From Pseudomonas vlassakiae (GTDB taxonomy: Bacteria > Pseudomonadota > Gammaproteobacteria > Pseudomonadales > Pseudomonadaceae), in NCBI RefSeq assembly GCF_014269035.2, contig NZ_JABWRP020000014.1, forward strand, positions 1 through 64,000: a stretch of DNA of 64,000 nucleotides. The letters are read 5' to 3'. Made by a program: the position numbers and the translations under genes. Below the pieces are notes generated by a model. The model had not been told where the DNA came from. It was given only the letters and a program-made list of their open reading frames with translations, and searched no databases. Positions 15,258-24,485 of this stretch are shown here, piece after piece. The number at the start of each line of letters is the position of its first letter. Within the stretch, counting starts at the first letter, position 1.

Positions 15258-17851
15258 ACCTGAAGTCTCTGTTCGCCAAGCTCAACGAAACCAGCCGCAC
15301 GGCCACTGAAAGCGCGGCGGCCCTGTGCCTGTCGGAGCACCACTACGACGTCGAGATCGAGCACCTGCTGCTGCAGCTGCTCGACAGCGGCGACAGCGAC
15401 CTGGCGCCCATCCTGCGTCACTACGACGTGGTCGCCGAGCGCCTGCAGGCGCAACTGGTCACTGCCCTGGGCACGTTCAAGAAAGGCAACACCCGCACCC
15501 CGGCGCTGTCGCCGCATATCACCCGCATGATCGAGCAGGCCTGGCTGCTGGCCTCGATCGAATACGGCGTTGGCCAGGTGCGCAGCGGCCACCTGCTGCA
15601 AGCCCTGCTCGACGACGCCGAGCTGCGCCGCGTGGTGGTCGCTTCGGCGCCGGAGCTGGAGAAGATCAACGCCGACGACCTGCGCCTGAACCTCGCCGCC
15701 CTGGTCGAAGGCAGCGCCGAGTCGAAGCAGGCCAGCGCCCTGGCCAGCCCGGCCGCACCGGCCCCCGCCAATGCCAAGGCCGGCGGCAAGACCCCGGCGC
15801 TGGACCAGTACACCGTCAACCTCACCCAGAGCGCCCGCGAAGGCCGCATCGACCCGGTGCTGGGCCGCGAGTTCGAGGTGCGGCAGATGGTCGACATCCT
15901 CACTCGTCGCCGGCAGAACAACCCGATCCTCACCGGTGAAGCCGGCGTCGGCAAAACCGCCGTGGTCGAAGGCCTGGCCCTGCGCATTGCCCAGGGCGAG
16001 GTGCCGGCGGTACTCAAGGACGTCGCCCTGCACACCCTCGACCTGGGCTTGCTGCAAGCGGGTGCCGGGGTCAAGGGCGAGTTCGAGAACCGCCTCAAGG
16101 CCGTGATCGAAGAGGTCAAGCGCAGCCTGCACCCGATCATCCTGTTCATCGACGAAGCCCACACCCTGATCGGCTCCGGCGGCCAGGCCGGGCAGAACGA
16201 TGCCGCCAACCTGCTCAAGCCAGCCCTGGCCCGTGGCGAGCTGCGTACCATCGCCGCGACCACCTGGGCCGAATACAAGAAGTACTTCGAGAAGGACGCC
16301 GCCCTCGCCCGCCGCTTCCAGGTGGTCAAGGTCGAGGAGCCTGACGAAGACAAGGCCATCCACATGCTTCGTGGCCTGCTCGGCAAGATGCGCGAGCACC
16401 ACAAGGTGGCGGTGATGGACGAAGCTCTGGTGCAGGCGGTGCGCCTGTCCAACCGCTATATCACCGGCCGCCAGCTGCCTGACAAGGCCGTCAGCGTGCT
16501 CGACACTGCCTGCGCGCGCATCGCCCTGGCGCAATCGTCGCAGCCCGGTGCCCTGGAAGACTGCCGCCGGCAGATCGACAACCTGCAAGCCGAAATCGCC
16601 GTGCTCGGCCACGAGGCTGGCAAGGGCCACGACCACGCCCGCCGCCTCGACGAGCTGCAAGCTGCCCTGCAGGCCGAGCAGCAGCAGGAACAGCAACTGA
16701 ACGAGCAGTGGCAGCAGGAGCTGGCGCTGGTCGAACAGCTCAAGGCGCTGGACGCCGCCAACGACGCCGATGCCGCGCAGCTCAACGCCCTGCGCACCGA
16801 GCTGGCCCGCGTGCAAGGCGACCAGCCACTGGTCCACGCGCTGGTCGACAGCGGCGCCATCGCCCAGGTCATCAGCGGCTGGACCGGCATCCCGCTGGGC
16901 AAGATGCTGCGTGACGAGATCGACACCGTGCAGCGCCTGCCGGCCCTGCTCGGCGAACGCGTGCTGGGCCAGGACCATGCCCTGCACGAGATCGGCAAGC
17001 GCATCAAGATTTCCCGCGCCCGCATGGAAGACCCGAACAAGCCGATCGGCGTGTTCCTGCTGCTCGGCCCCAGCGGCGTCGGCAAGACCGAAACCGCGCT
17101 GGCCCTGGCCGATACCCTGTATGGCGGCGAGCGCAACCTGATCACCATCAACATGTCCGAGTACCAGGAAGCCCACACGGTTTCGAGCCTCAAGGGCTCG
17201 CCACCCGGCTACGTCGGCTACGGCGAAGGCGGCGTGCTGACCGAAGCCGTGCGCCGCAAACCGTACAGCGTGGTGCTGCTCGACGAGGTGGAAAAGGCCC
17301 ATCCCGACGTGCTCGAACTGTTCTTCCAGGTGTTCGACAAGGGCGTGCTGGACGATGGCGAAGGCCGCGAGATCAACTTCCGCAACACGGTGATCATCCT
17401 GACCTCCAACACCGGCACCGAACGCATCATGCAGACCTGCCTGAATGCCGCCGAGCTGCCGACCCCGCAGGCTATCGTCGAAGGCCTGCGCGACGAGCTC
17501 AACCAGGTGTTCAAGCCAGCCTTCCTCGGCCGCCTGAGCATCGTACCGTTCTACCCGGTGCAGGATCAGATCCTCGAGCGCATCGTTGCCCTCAAGCTGG
17601 CACGCATCGCCAAGCGCTTCGCCCGCAACCACCAGGCCGAGCTGAGCTACGACGAGGCGCTGATCAAGGCCATTGCCGCGCGCTGCACCGAGGTCGACAG
17701 CGGGGCGCGCAACATCGACAACATTCTGTCCCAGACCCTGATGCCCGAGCTCGCCCAGCGCGTGCTCGAGCGCATGGCCCAGGACGCGCCGATCGAGCGC
17801 CTGGTGATCGAGCTTGGCAGCGATGGCGATTTCGCCTATCGCCTGGCCTGA
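15254..17851 (+). CDS. tssH: T6SS sheath-recycling AAA+ ATPase TssH/ClpV
   Basis: This 865-residue Clp/Hsp100-type ATPase disassembles contracted TssB/TssC sheath. A Clp N-domain (residues 1-150) is followed by the first AAA+ module (Walker A 'GEAGVGKT' near 230, Walker B 'LFIDEAHTLIG'). A coiled middle domain rich in Q/E (about 445-530) and a second AAA+ module (Walker A 'GPSGVGKT' near 605, Walker B 'VVLLDEVEKAH') complete the protein. I take the GTG at 15254, overlapping the tssG stop (GTGA); the frame is open upstream without a better start. Length and motifs are complete, so it should be active. Confidence 0.95.
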   Translation: MNLKSLFAKLNETSRTATESAAALCLSEHHYDVEIEHLLLQLLDSGDSDLAPILRHYDVVAERLQAQLVTALGTFKKGNTRTPALSPHITRMIEQAWLLASIEYGVGQVRSGHLLQALLDDAELRRVVVASAPELEKINADDLRLNLAALVEGSAESKQASALASPAAPAPANAKAGGKTPALDQYTVNLTQSAREGRIDPVLGREFEVRQMVDILTRRRQNNPILTGEAGVGKTAVVEGLALRIAQGEVPAVLKDVALHTLDLGLLQAGAGVKGEFENRLKAVIEEVKRSLHPIILFIDEAHTLIGSGGQAGQNDAANLLKPALARGELRTIAATTWAEYKKYFEKDAALARRFQVVKVEEPDEDKAIHMLRGLLGKMREHHKVAVMDEALVQAVRLSNRYITGRQLPDKAVSVLDTACARIALAQSSQPGALEDCRRQIDNLQAEIAVLGHEAGKGHDHARRLDELQAALQAEQQQEQQLNEQWQQELALVEQLKALDAANDADAAQLNALRTELARVQGDQPLVHALVDSGAIAQVISGWTGIPLGKMLRDEIDTVQRLPALLGERVLGQDHALHEIGKRIKISRARMEDPNKPIGVFLLLGPSGVGKTETALALADTLYGGERNLITINMSEYQEAHTVSSLKGSPPGYVGYGEGGVLTEAVRRKPYSVVLLDEVEKAHPDVLELFFQVFDKGVLDDGEGREINFRNTVIILTSNTGTERIMQTCLNAAELPTPQAIVEGLRDELNQVFKPAFLGRLSIVPFYPVQDQILERIVALKLARIAKRFARNHQAELSYDEALIKAIAARCTEVDSGARNIDNILSQTLMPELAQRVLERMAQDAPIERLVIELGSDGDFAYRLA

Positions 17852-17875
17852 CCCGTAGAAGGAGGTTTAGCCGTC

Positions 17876-18598
17876 ATGCAACACAAGCACACCGCCCTCA
17901 AGCGCCTGACCACCGCCGCCCTGCTGCTGGCACTGGCTGGCTGCGGGGTTACCGACCGCATCGGCAAGCGCATGGATGACAGCTGGGCGGCCGACATGCT
18001 GGCCGACAGCGAGAAGGTCATCCTGACCTCCGACGGCGGCAACCAGCTCAACCCTGATGCCGAGGGCAAACCGCTTTCGGTGGTGATGCGCGTGTACCAG
18101 CTGACCGACCTCGAACGTTTCGCCGCGGCCGACGCCGAGACCCTTTGGGACGCCCCGAAAAAGGCCCTCGGCAACACCCTGGTGGAAGCCCGCGAGATCA
18201 CCCTGCTGCCGGGCATCGGCCAGATCGACCAGTGGCCGCTGGCCAAGAGCGCACGCTACGTGGGTGTGGCGGCGTTCTTCCGTGACGAACAGGACGCACG
18301 CTGGAAGGTGGCCTTCGACGCCAACTCGCTGCGCAAGGATGGCATCTGGTTCTCTTCCGATGGCCTGCGGGTGCTGGTGGACAAGACCGAAATCAGCGCC
18401 ATGCGCGGCGTCGACGTGCTGAACAAACCGCCGACCGCCGAACAACTGGCGGCCGCGCAGAAGGCCGAACAGGCCACACCGTCGCTTGCCGACAAGGTGC
18501 AGGACGCGATGCTCGACAAGGCCACCGACGTTGCCGGCCAGTCGGCACAGAATGCCGCAGATAAAACCCTCAACTCTTTAGTGGATAGCGTCAAATGA
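17876..18598 (+). CDS. tssJ: T6SS outer-membrane lipoprotein TssJ with C-terminal extension
   Basis: The protein has 240 residues. A lipoprotein signal peptide with lipobox L-A-G-C (Cys21) is followed by the TssJ transthyretin-like beta domain ('LSVVMRVYQLTDLERF', 'LLPGIGQ', 'YVGVAAFFRD'). TssJ anchors the TssM periplasmic domain to the outer membrane. After about residue 165 comes an unusual Ala/Lys/Asp-rich helical tail ('AEQLAAAQKAEQATPS...') that typical TssJ proteins of 150-180 residues do not have. A strong AAGGAGG precedes the ATG. Its stop overlaps the tssK start (ATGA). Confidence 0.88.
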   Translation: MQHKHTALKRLTTAALLLALAGCGVTDRIGKRMDDSWAADMLADSEKVILTSDGGNQLNPDAEGKPLSVVMRVYQLTDLERFAAADAETLWDAPKKALGNTLVEAREITLLPGIGQIDQWPLAKSARYVGVAAFFRDEQDARWKVAFDANSLRKDGIWFSSDGLRVLVDKTEISAMRGVDVLNKPPTAEQLAAAQKAEQATPSLADKVQDAMLDKATDVAGQSAQNAADKTLNSLVDSVK

Positions 18599-19938
18599 GC
18601 AAGCAGAGCCGGGTGATGTGGTCGGAAGGCATGTTCCTGCTGCCCCAGCACTTCCAGTACCAGGATGAGTTCCACCAGCACCAGCTGGCCGAGGCGACCC
18701 TGCGCGGCACCCCGTTCCATTGGGGCGTGCAGGTGCTGCAGGTGGACGAGGATGCCTTGGCCAACGGTTCGCTGCAGCTCAAGCGCCTGAAGCTGGTGTT
18801 TCCCGACGGCAGCCTGTACGACGCGCCGCAGCACGACCCGCTGCCGGCGGCACGCGACCTCAAGGACCTGCTCAAGGCCAACGAGCTGAAAGTCTATGCC
18901 GCGCTCAAGCTGCCCGAGCCATTCGGCCTGAACTACGTCGAGGATGGCCAGGAGCACAAGGCTGCCCGGCGTTTTCGCAAGCAGTTCGCCACCCTGCCCG
19001 ACCTCAACGAAGGCGAGCTGGAAAACGAAATCACCAGCCTGCGCCTGAACGTGGTGCTGCTGGTCGACGGTGACAGCCTTGACGGCTACAGCCACTGCCC
19101 GCTGGCCAAGCTCACGCGCAACAGCATGGGCGGCTTCAACCTCGACGCGCATTTCGTTCACCCGACCCTGCACCTGGGCAACCACGAGACCCTGGCCGGC
19201 ATCGGCAAGCGTTTGCTGGGTGCGCTGCAGGCCAAGAGCAAGGCGTTGTCCGGCCGGCGCCGCGAACGTGCCGACCAGATCGCCGAATTCGGCTCCAGCG
19301 ACGTCACCCTGTTCTGGCTGCTGAACACGGTCAACCGCGCCCACCCGCAGCTGGCCCACCTGCTGGCCCACCCGCGCCTGCACCCGGAGCGCCTGTACCT
19401 GTTCCTCGCCGACCTGGCCGGCGGCCTGCTGACCTTTACCCTGGACACCCAGCTCAGCGATATCCCCGAGTACGACCACCACGACCCGGCGGCATCGCTG
19501 GTCAAGCTCGACGAGATGATCCGGGTGATGCTCGACAACGTCGTGCCCAACCAGTGCATCGTCATCAACCTCACCCAGACCAAACCGTCGTACTGGCAAG
19601 GCCAGCTGCGCGACCCGCGTCTGGTCGAAGCCGACTTCTATGTCTCGGTGCACGCCGACATGCCCGGTGCCAGCCTGCTCGAACTGGTGCCACGGGCATT
19701 CAAGATCGGCTCGCCGGAAGACATCGAAGTGGTGGTCAACAGCGCCATGCCCGGCGTCACTCTCAACCACGCCGCACGGCTGCCGAACGCGATCCCGGTG
19801 CGCCTGGACAACCAGTACTTCGCCATCGAGCCCCACGGCCATGTGTATGAGCGAATGATGAATGCCCAGACCATCTGCTTCTATGCGCCCAGCGCCTTTA
19901 CCAACCTCAAGCTTGAACTGATGGCGGTGCTCAAATGA
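18595..19938 (+). CDS. tssK: T6SS baseplate-membrane adaptor TssK
   Basis: This 447-residue TssK/ImpJ protein is full length. It opens 'VMWSEGMFLLPQHFQYQD', the family hallmark, and has a late 'VPRAFKIGSPEDIEVVVNSA' block. It ends in the receptor-like C-terminal domain that contacts TssL and TssM. TssK trimers link the baseplate to the membrane complex. Four-base overlaps join it to tssJ upstream and tssL downstream. Confidence 0.96.
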   Translation: MSKQSRVMWSEGMFLLPQHFQYQDEFHQHQLAEATLRGTPFHWGVQVLQVDEDALANGSLQLKRLKLVFPDGSLYDAPQHDPLPAARDLKDLLKANELKVYAALKLPEPFGLNYVEDGQEHKAARRFRKQFATLPDLNEGELENEITSLRLNVVLLVDGDSLDGYSHCPLAKLTRNSMGGFNLDAHFVHPTLHLGNHETLAGIGKRLLGALQAKSKALSGRRRERADQIAEFGSSDVTLFWLLNTVNRAHPQLAHLLAHPRLHPERLYLFLADLAGGLLTFTLDTQLSDIPEYDHHDPAASLVKLDEMIRVMLDNVVPNQCIVINLTQTKPSYWQGQLRDPRLVEADFYVSVHADMPGASLLELVPRAFKIGSPEDIEVVVNSAMPGVTLNHAARLPNAIPVRLDNQYFAIEPHGHVYERMMNAQTICFYAPSAFTNLKLELMAVLK

Positions 19939-20651
19939 CCGAAGCCGTACTGCAGCAGGGCGCCGTCGCGGCTGCCAACGACAAACCGACGCTCAAGGAC
20001 CTGGTCCAGGACTTCATCAGCATGGCGCTGATCGTGCGCCGTGGCCGTCAGGTCACCTCGGTGCAAGCCTTCGAAGGCAGCGTCGAGCGCTTCTTCGCCA
20101 ACCTCGAACGTGAAGCCCGCGCCGCCAACTACAGCGTCGAACAGGTCAAGGACACCCAGTACGCACTGTGCGCCTTCCTCGACGAAAGCGTGCTGCGCTC
20201 GGGTGACAACGAGCTGCGCCGGCATTTCGAGCTGCAGCCACTGCAGTTCCGCTACTTCGGCGTGCACCTGGCAGGTGAAGGTTTCTTTGAAAAGATCGAC
20301 ACCCTACGCGCTGACGTCAAGCAGAACATCGACGTGCTCGAGGTGTACCACCTGTGCCTGGCGCTGGGTTTCGAAGGCAAGTTCAGCATCGGCCAGAAGG
20401 ATCAGCTGCGCTACCTGGCCAACACCCTTGGCCAGGACATCGCCCGCTACCGCAAGGCACCCAAGGCCTTGTCGCCGGACTGGGCGCTGCCCGACCAGGT
20501 GTCGCAGATGCTGCGCCATGAGGTGCCGCTGTGGGTGTACCTGGCGCTGATCGCGCTGGTCTGCGTTGCGGTGTACCTGACGCTCGACTGGTTGCTGGAC
20601 AAGGACGTCGCCGCCCTTTCCGAACAAATCCGCCAGCTGTTCAGTGCCTGA
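19935..20651 (+). CDS. tssL: T6SS inner-membrane protein TssL (DotU type, no OmpA domain)
   Basis: The protein has 238 residues. A DotU/IcmH cytoplasmic domain ('YALCAFLDESVLRS', 'HFELQPLQFRYFG', 'LEVYHLCLALGFEGKF') is followed by one C-terminal transmembrane helix (about 195-217), so it is tail-anchored. It lacks the peptidoglycan-binding OmpA-like extension found in 'evolved' TssL proteins. That domain is instead found on the second TssM-like protein of this operon (25387-27879). Confidence 0.95.
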   Translation: MTEAVLQQGAVAAANDKPTLKDLVQDFISMALIVRRGRQVTSVQAFEGSVERFFANLEREARAANYSVEQVKDTQYALCAFLDESVLRSGDNELRRHFELQPLQFRYFGVHLAGEGFFEKIDTLRADVKQNIDVLEVYHLCLALGFEGKFSIGQKDQLRYLANTLGQDIARYRKAPKALSPDWALPDQVSQMLRHEVPLWVYLALIALVCVAVYLTLDWLLDKDVAALSEQIRQLFSA

Positions 20652-20681
20652 GCGCATTTCAGGTAGCCGAGTCAGGAAGAC

Positions 20682-23600
20682 ATGAAAACATTACTGCGTC
20701 TGTTGAAGAGTTTCTGGATTCTCCTGCCACTGCTGTGGCTGGTGAGCCTGTTGATCTGCTGGCTGGTTGCACCGCTGGTGCCCTGGCTGCGCCATCACGT
20801 ACCCGAAGCGCTGGCGATCATCAGCGCCTGTTTCCTGTTGGTGATCGTGCTGCGCCAGTACCAGCGCATCCGCGCCGAGCACAACCTGGAAAACCTGCTG
20901 CAGATCGAGGTGGACCGCTCGTTGAATGCTGCGGGCGAGTTTCGTGACCAGCAGGTGCTGCGCGAACGCCTCAAGCACGCCATCGCCATGCTGCGCACCG
21001 ACCGCTCGGCCGGTGGCGGTGGCAAGGCGGCGCTGTCCGACCTGCCGTGGTACCTGGTGGTCGGCATGTCGGCCGCTGGCAAGACCTCGCTGCTGACCCA
21101 TTCGGGGCTGTCGGCGAGCATCGCCACGGCCAACGACAGCGAAAGCGGCACCCAGCACTGTGACTGGTACTTCAGCCCTGACGCCGTGATGATCGACACC
21201 GCCGGCCGCTACCTGCGCGACGACCAGTCGGCGAGCGAGTTTTCGGCGTTCCTGCGCATGTTGCGCAAGCAGCGGGGCAAGGCCGCGATCAACGGCCTAG
21301 TGCTGGTGGTCAGCCTGCCCGAACTGCTGGCCGCCAACAGCGATGAACGCAATGCCCTGGCTGCCCAGCTGGTAGCGCGAGTGGAAGAATACGCCGAATG
21401 CCTGGGCGCCAACCCGCCGGTCTACCTCATGCTGACCAAGACTGACCAGTTGCCGGGCTTCAACCAGGCGTTCGACGGCCTTGACCTGCACCAACGCCAG
21501 CAGCCGCTGGGCATGACTTTCGGCCTGTCCGAAATTCGCAACAATGGCCTGCACGCCGTGCTGCAAGCGCGCCTGAAGAACCTGCAGGGTCACATCCGTC
21601 AGCACGTCGACGCACAAATGATCGCCCTCGGTGCCGAGGCCGACAGCACCCTGCTGAACTTCCCGCAGTACTTCGCCGCCCTCAGCGGTGTGCTCGAACA
21701 GTTTCTCGAACACTTCACCCGTGGCCAGCATGGCGGCACCCCGCTGCTGCTGCGCGGCCTGTATTTCACCAGTGCGTTGCAGACCGACCAGCAGCTGGGG
21801 CGGGTCTATGAAGATGCCGTCGCCGACGAGTTCGCCCTCAAGGCTGCCTATGATGAAAGTGCTGCAACCGTCAGCAAGGCCGTGGGCAACCGCAGCTACT
21901 TCATCACCGACACCTTCCGCCGGGTAATCTTCCCCGACCGTGACTTGACCCTGTTCCAGTCGCGCATGGGCCGCCAGGCTGCCTTCAGCCCGCTGCTGCT
22001 GGGCCTGGCCGCCGTCACCGGGGTGGTGTTCATCGGCTGGCAGGCGCTGTCGTTCGCCAACAACCGTCAGTGGCTGGACAGCCTGCGCGGGCAACTGGCG
22101 CAAATCGAGCAGGCAGCAGACCGTGAGCAGTTGCTGGCCGCCGGCAAGGGCCTGGAAGTGCTGCGCGAACAGATGGCCACCGTCGAGGCCCATCGCCTGC
22201 AAGGTGTACCGCTGCAACTGGGTGCCGGCCTGTACCACGGCGAGGCAATCCACCAGGTGGCCCGCACCGCCTACCTGACGCAACTGCGCAGCCAGGCTCT
22301 GGAACCCATCGCCCGCAGCCTGCAAGTGCAGATGCGCGCCTTCAACACCTTCGCCAGCGGCATCAACCAGGCGCTGGAGTTCACCCCGGCGCCGCAGCCG
22401 AAGAAGCGCAATGGCAAGCCATTGGCGCCGGCTGTCGCCGCCAGGGCACAGGCTGCGCTGGGCAATACCCGCGTCGGCGCCTACGCCGCCAAGGTCAACC
22501 TGGCCACCGCCAGCGATGCTGCGGAAGTGTCGGCCACCACTGGCGGCCTGTCGCTGTCCGAGGAAATGCTCGGACGCCTTGACGAGCAGCAAGTGGCGTC
22601 GATCATCGACGCCTACAACACCCTCAAGCTGTACCTGCTGCTGACCGAGCCCCAGGCTCACCCGGATCCGGCGTTCGTCGCTGCCAACCTGCCCCAGGCC
22701 TGGGCCAACGCTGCCGGTGAAGGCACCCCGGCCGATGCCGGTGTGATCGAGGAGAACGCCCCGCTGTATGTGCAGCTGCTGGAACAGGGCGAGGCACCGT
22801 CGTTGCCACGTAACGAACAGCTGATCAACGAAACCCGGGAAAACCTCAAGTCGTTCATGATCTCCAGCTCGCTGGTCGATCGCGAATACCTGCGCCTGCA
22901 GCTTGAATCGAGCCGCCAGTTCCCAGCGCTGAGCCTCAACGACCTGGTGCCGCAACCGGGCCGCGCACTGCTGTACGGCTCCGCTGGCGTACCGGCGATC
23001 TACACTCGCCAGGGCTGGGACACCTTCGTCAAGCCCGAGCTGATCAAGCTGGTGTCGGGCAACCTGCGCAACGAGTCGGACTGGGTTCTGGATGGCGAAG
23101 GTGGCGATGCCATCGTGCAGAAGGCCAACTTCGTTCGCGAGTTCATGACCCGCTACAAACGTGACTACACCCAGGCCTGGTACAAGATGGTCAGCAGTGT
23201 CGGCGTGCGCCCCTTCGCCGACCTGGCCTCGGCCACCCAACAACTGGGCCTGCTCAGCGACGTGCAGAACTCGCCAGTCAAGAACCTGCTGGCGGCCGTC
23301 AATGACAACACCCAGTGGGACCTGCCGGTCAAGGCTGCCATCCCGGCGCAGGGTGCCACCCGCGAGGACGGTTTCTGGAGCAAGGTCAGCGGCCTGCTCG
23401 ACAACAAAGACGCCCTCCCCGTCAACGTCGCTCCCGTCCTGCCGGCGGTCGATGACGGCAGCCTGGCCAAGCGCTTCGAGCCCGTGGCGCGGGTGTTCGC
23501 CGCGAACAATGCCGAGGGTGCCGACAGCACCATCATGGACCGTTACCTGGCCGCACTGCGCAAGCTGAAGGTACGCATGAACAACATCCAGCGCTCGCAG

Positions 23601-24485
23601 GATGTCGGCAAGAGCAGCAAGCAGCTGATCAGCGAAACCCTCGAGGGCCAGCCAAGCGAAGTGACCACCGTGCGCAACTATGTCGAGAGCAGCGTCGATA
23701 CCAGCCAGGACGGCCTGTCGCGCTCGCTGCAGGGGCTGTTCAGCCTGCCGATCCAGTATGCCTGGGCGACGCTGCGCGACCCGGCAGGACAGCAGATCGC
23801 CAAAGCCTGGGCGCAGCAGATCGCCAAGCCGTGGGAGCAGGTCATGGCGCACCGTTACCCGATTGCCGGCGGCAGCCGCAACGAGGCGTCGGTGAAAGAC
23901 CTGCAGCGTTTTGTCGACCCGGACAGCGGCCTGCTGCCGGCCTTCAAACGCAACGAAATCGGCAACCTGGCCGGCGGCGAAGGCCTGGGCGTGGGCGATG
24001 GCAAGGCACCGGCGCTGGTCAGGCCGGGCATGCTCAACAGCATCGACAAGGCCAGCTCGGTGGGCCAGGTGATCGCCAGCCTGTCAGACCGTGACAACGG
24101 TTTCGAGATCATGCTCGAACCTTCGGCCAGCTTTACCGACATCGTGTTCACCCTCGATGGCCAGGAGCAGCACTACCGCAACGGCCGCAGCAGCTGGAAC
24201 CGCTTTGCCTGGCCTGGCACCAGCAATGCCCCGGGCGCGCGCCTGGACGTGGTCACCCTGAGCGGCGCACGGGTCACCGTGTTCGACTTCCCTGGGCGCT
24301 GGGGCCTGCTGCGCATGAACGAAAGCGCCCGGGTCGAAGACCTCGACGGCATCCAGCAGCGCTTCAGCTGGAACACCGCCAACGGCCGCGTGAGCCTGCT
24401 GGTACGTAACTTCGGCGGGGTCAAGCTGACCGACCTGGGTGACGTCAAGGCCCTCAGCGCCCTCAACGACAGGGGCGCGCAATGA
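20682..24485 (+). CDS. tssM: T6SS membrane-complex protein TssM (IcmF)
   Basis: The protein has 1267 residues. Two N-terminal transmembrane helices lie within residues 8-65, and a cytoplasmic NTPase-like domain carries Walker A 'GMSAAGKT' near 128-135. A third membrane helix near 432-455 precedes a large periplasmic domain that reaches TssJ. Its length is at the upper end of the family, and the Walker A motif is intact. TssM spans the envelope and forms the channel with TssL and TssJ. The start follows an AGGAAG. The stop overlaps tagF by four bases. Confidence 0.96.
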   Translation: MKTLLRLLKSFWILLPLLWLVSLLICWLVAPLVPWLRHHVPEALAIISACFLLVIVLRQYQRIRAEHNLENLLQIEVDRSLNAAGEFRDQQVLRERLKHAIAMLRTDRSAGGGGKAALSDLPWYLVVGMSAAGKTSLLTHSGLSASIATANDSESGTQHCDWYFSPDAVMIDTAGRYLRDDQSASEFSAFLRMLRKQRGKAAINGLVLVVSLPELLAANSDERNALAAQLVARVEEYAECLGANPPVYLMLTKTDQLPGFNQAFDGLDLHQRQQPLGMTFGLSEIRNNGLHAVLQARLKNLQGHIRQHVDAQMIALGAEADSTLLNFPQYFAALSGVLEQFLEHFTRGQHGGTPLLLRGLYFTSALQTDQQLGRVYEDAVADEFALKAAYDESAATVSKAVGNRSYFITDTFRRVIFPDRDLTLFQSRMGRQAAFSPLLLGLAAVTGVVFIGWQALSFANNRQWLDSLRGQLAQIEQAADREQLLAAGKGLEVLREQMATVEAHRLQGVPLQLGAGLYHGEAIHQVARTAYLTQLRSQALEPIARSLQVQMRAFNTFASGINQALEFTPAPQPKKRNGKPLAPAVAARAQAALGNTRVGAYAAKVNLATASDAAEVSATTGGLSLSEEMLGRLDEQQVASIIDAYNTLKLYLLLTEPQAHPDPAFVAANLPQAWANAAGEGTPADAGVIEENAPLYVQLLEQGEAPSLPRNEQLINETRENLKSFMISSSLVDREYLRLQLESSRQFPALSLNDLVPQPGRALLYGSAGVPAIYTRQGWDTFVKPELIKLVSGNLRNESDWVLDGEGGDAIVQKANFVREFMTRYKRDYTQAWYKMVSSVGVRPFADLASATQQLGLLSDVQNSPVKNLLAAVNDNTQWDLPVKAAIPAQGATREDGFWSKVSGLLDNKDALPVNVAPVLPAVDDGSLAKRFEPVARVFAANNAEGADSTIMDRYLAALRKLKVRMNNIQRSQDVGKSSKQLISETLEGQPSEVTTVRNYVESSVDTSQDGLSRSLQGLFSLPIQYAWATLRDPAGQQIAKAWAQQIAKPWEQVMAHRYPIAGGSRNEASVKDLQRFVDPDSGLLPAFKRNEIGNLAGGEGLGVGDGKAPALVRPGMLNSIDKASSVGQVIASLSDRDNGFEIMLEPSASFTDIVFTLDGQEQHYRNGRSSWNRFAWPGTSNAPGARLDVVTLSGARVTVFDFPGRWGLLRMNESARVEDLDGIQQRFSWNTANGRVSLLVRNFGGVKLTDLGDVKALSALNDRGAQ

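Noticed and set aside
21297-23852. Very long open frame on the minus strand inside tssM (similar ones at 15236-17632, 10083-11879, 11980-13863 and 25324-27903)
   Set aside because: They are antisense to strongly supported T6SS genes. GC-rich third positions create long stop-free antisense frames, and the translations are Ala/Val/Gln/Gly/Leu-rich with no recognisable domain.
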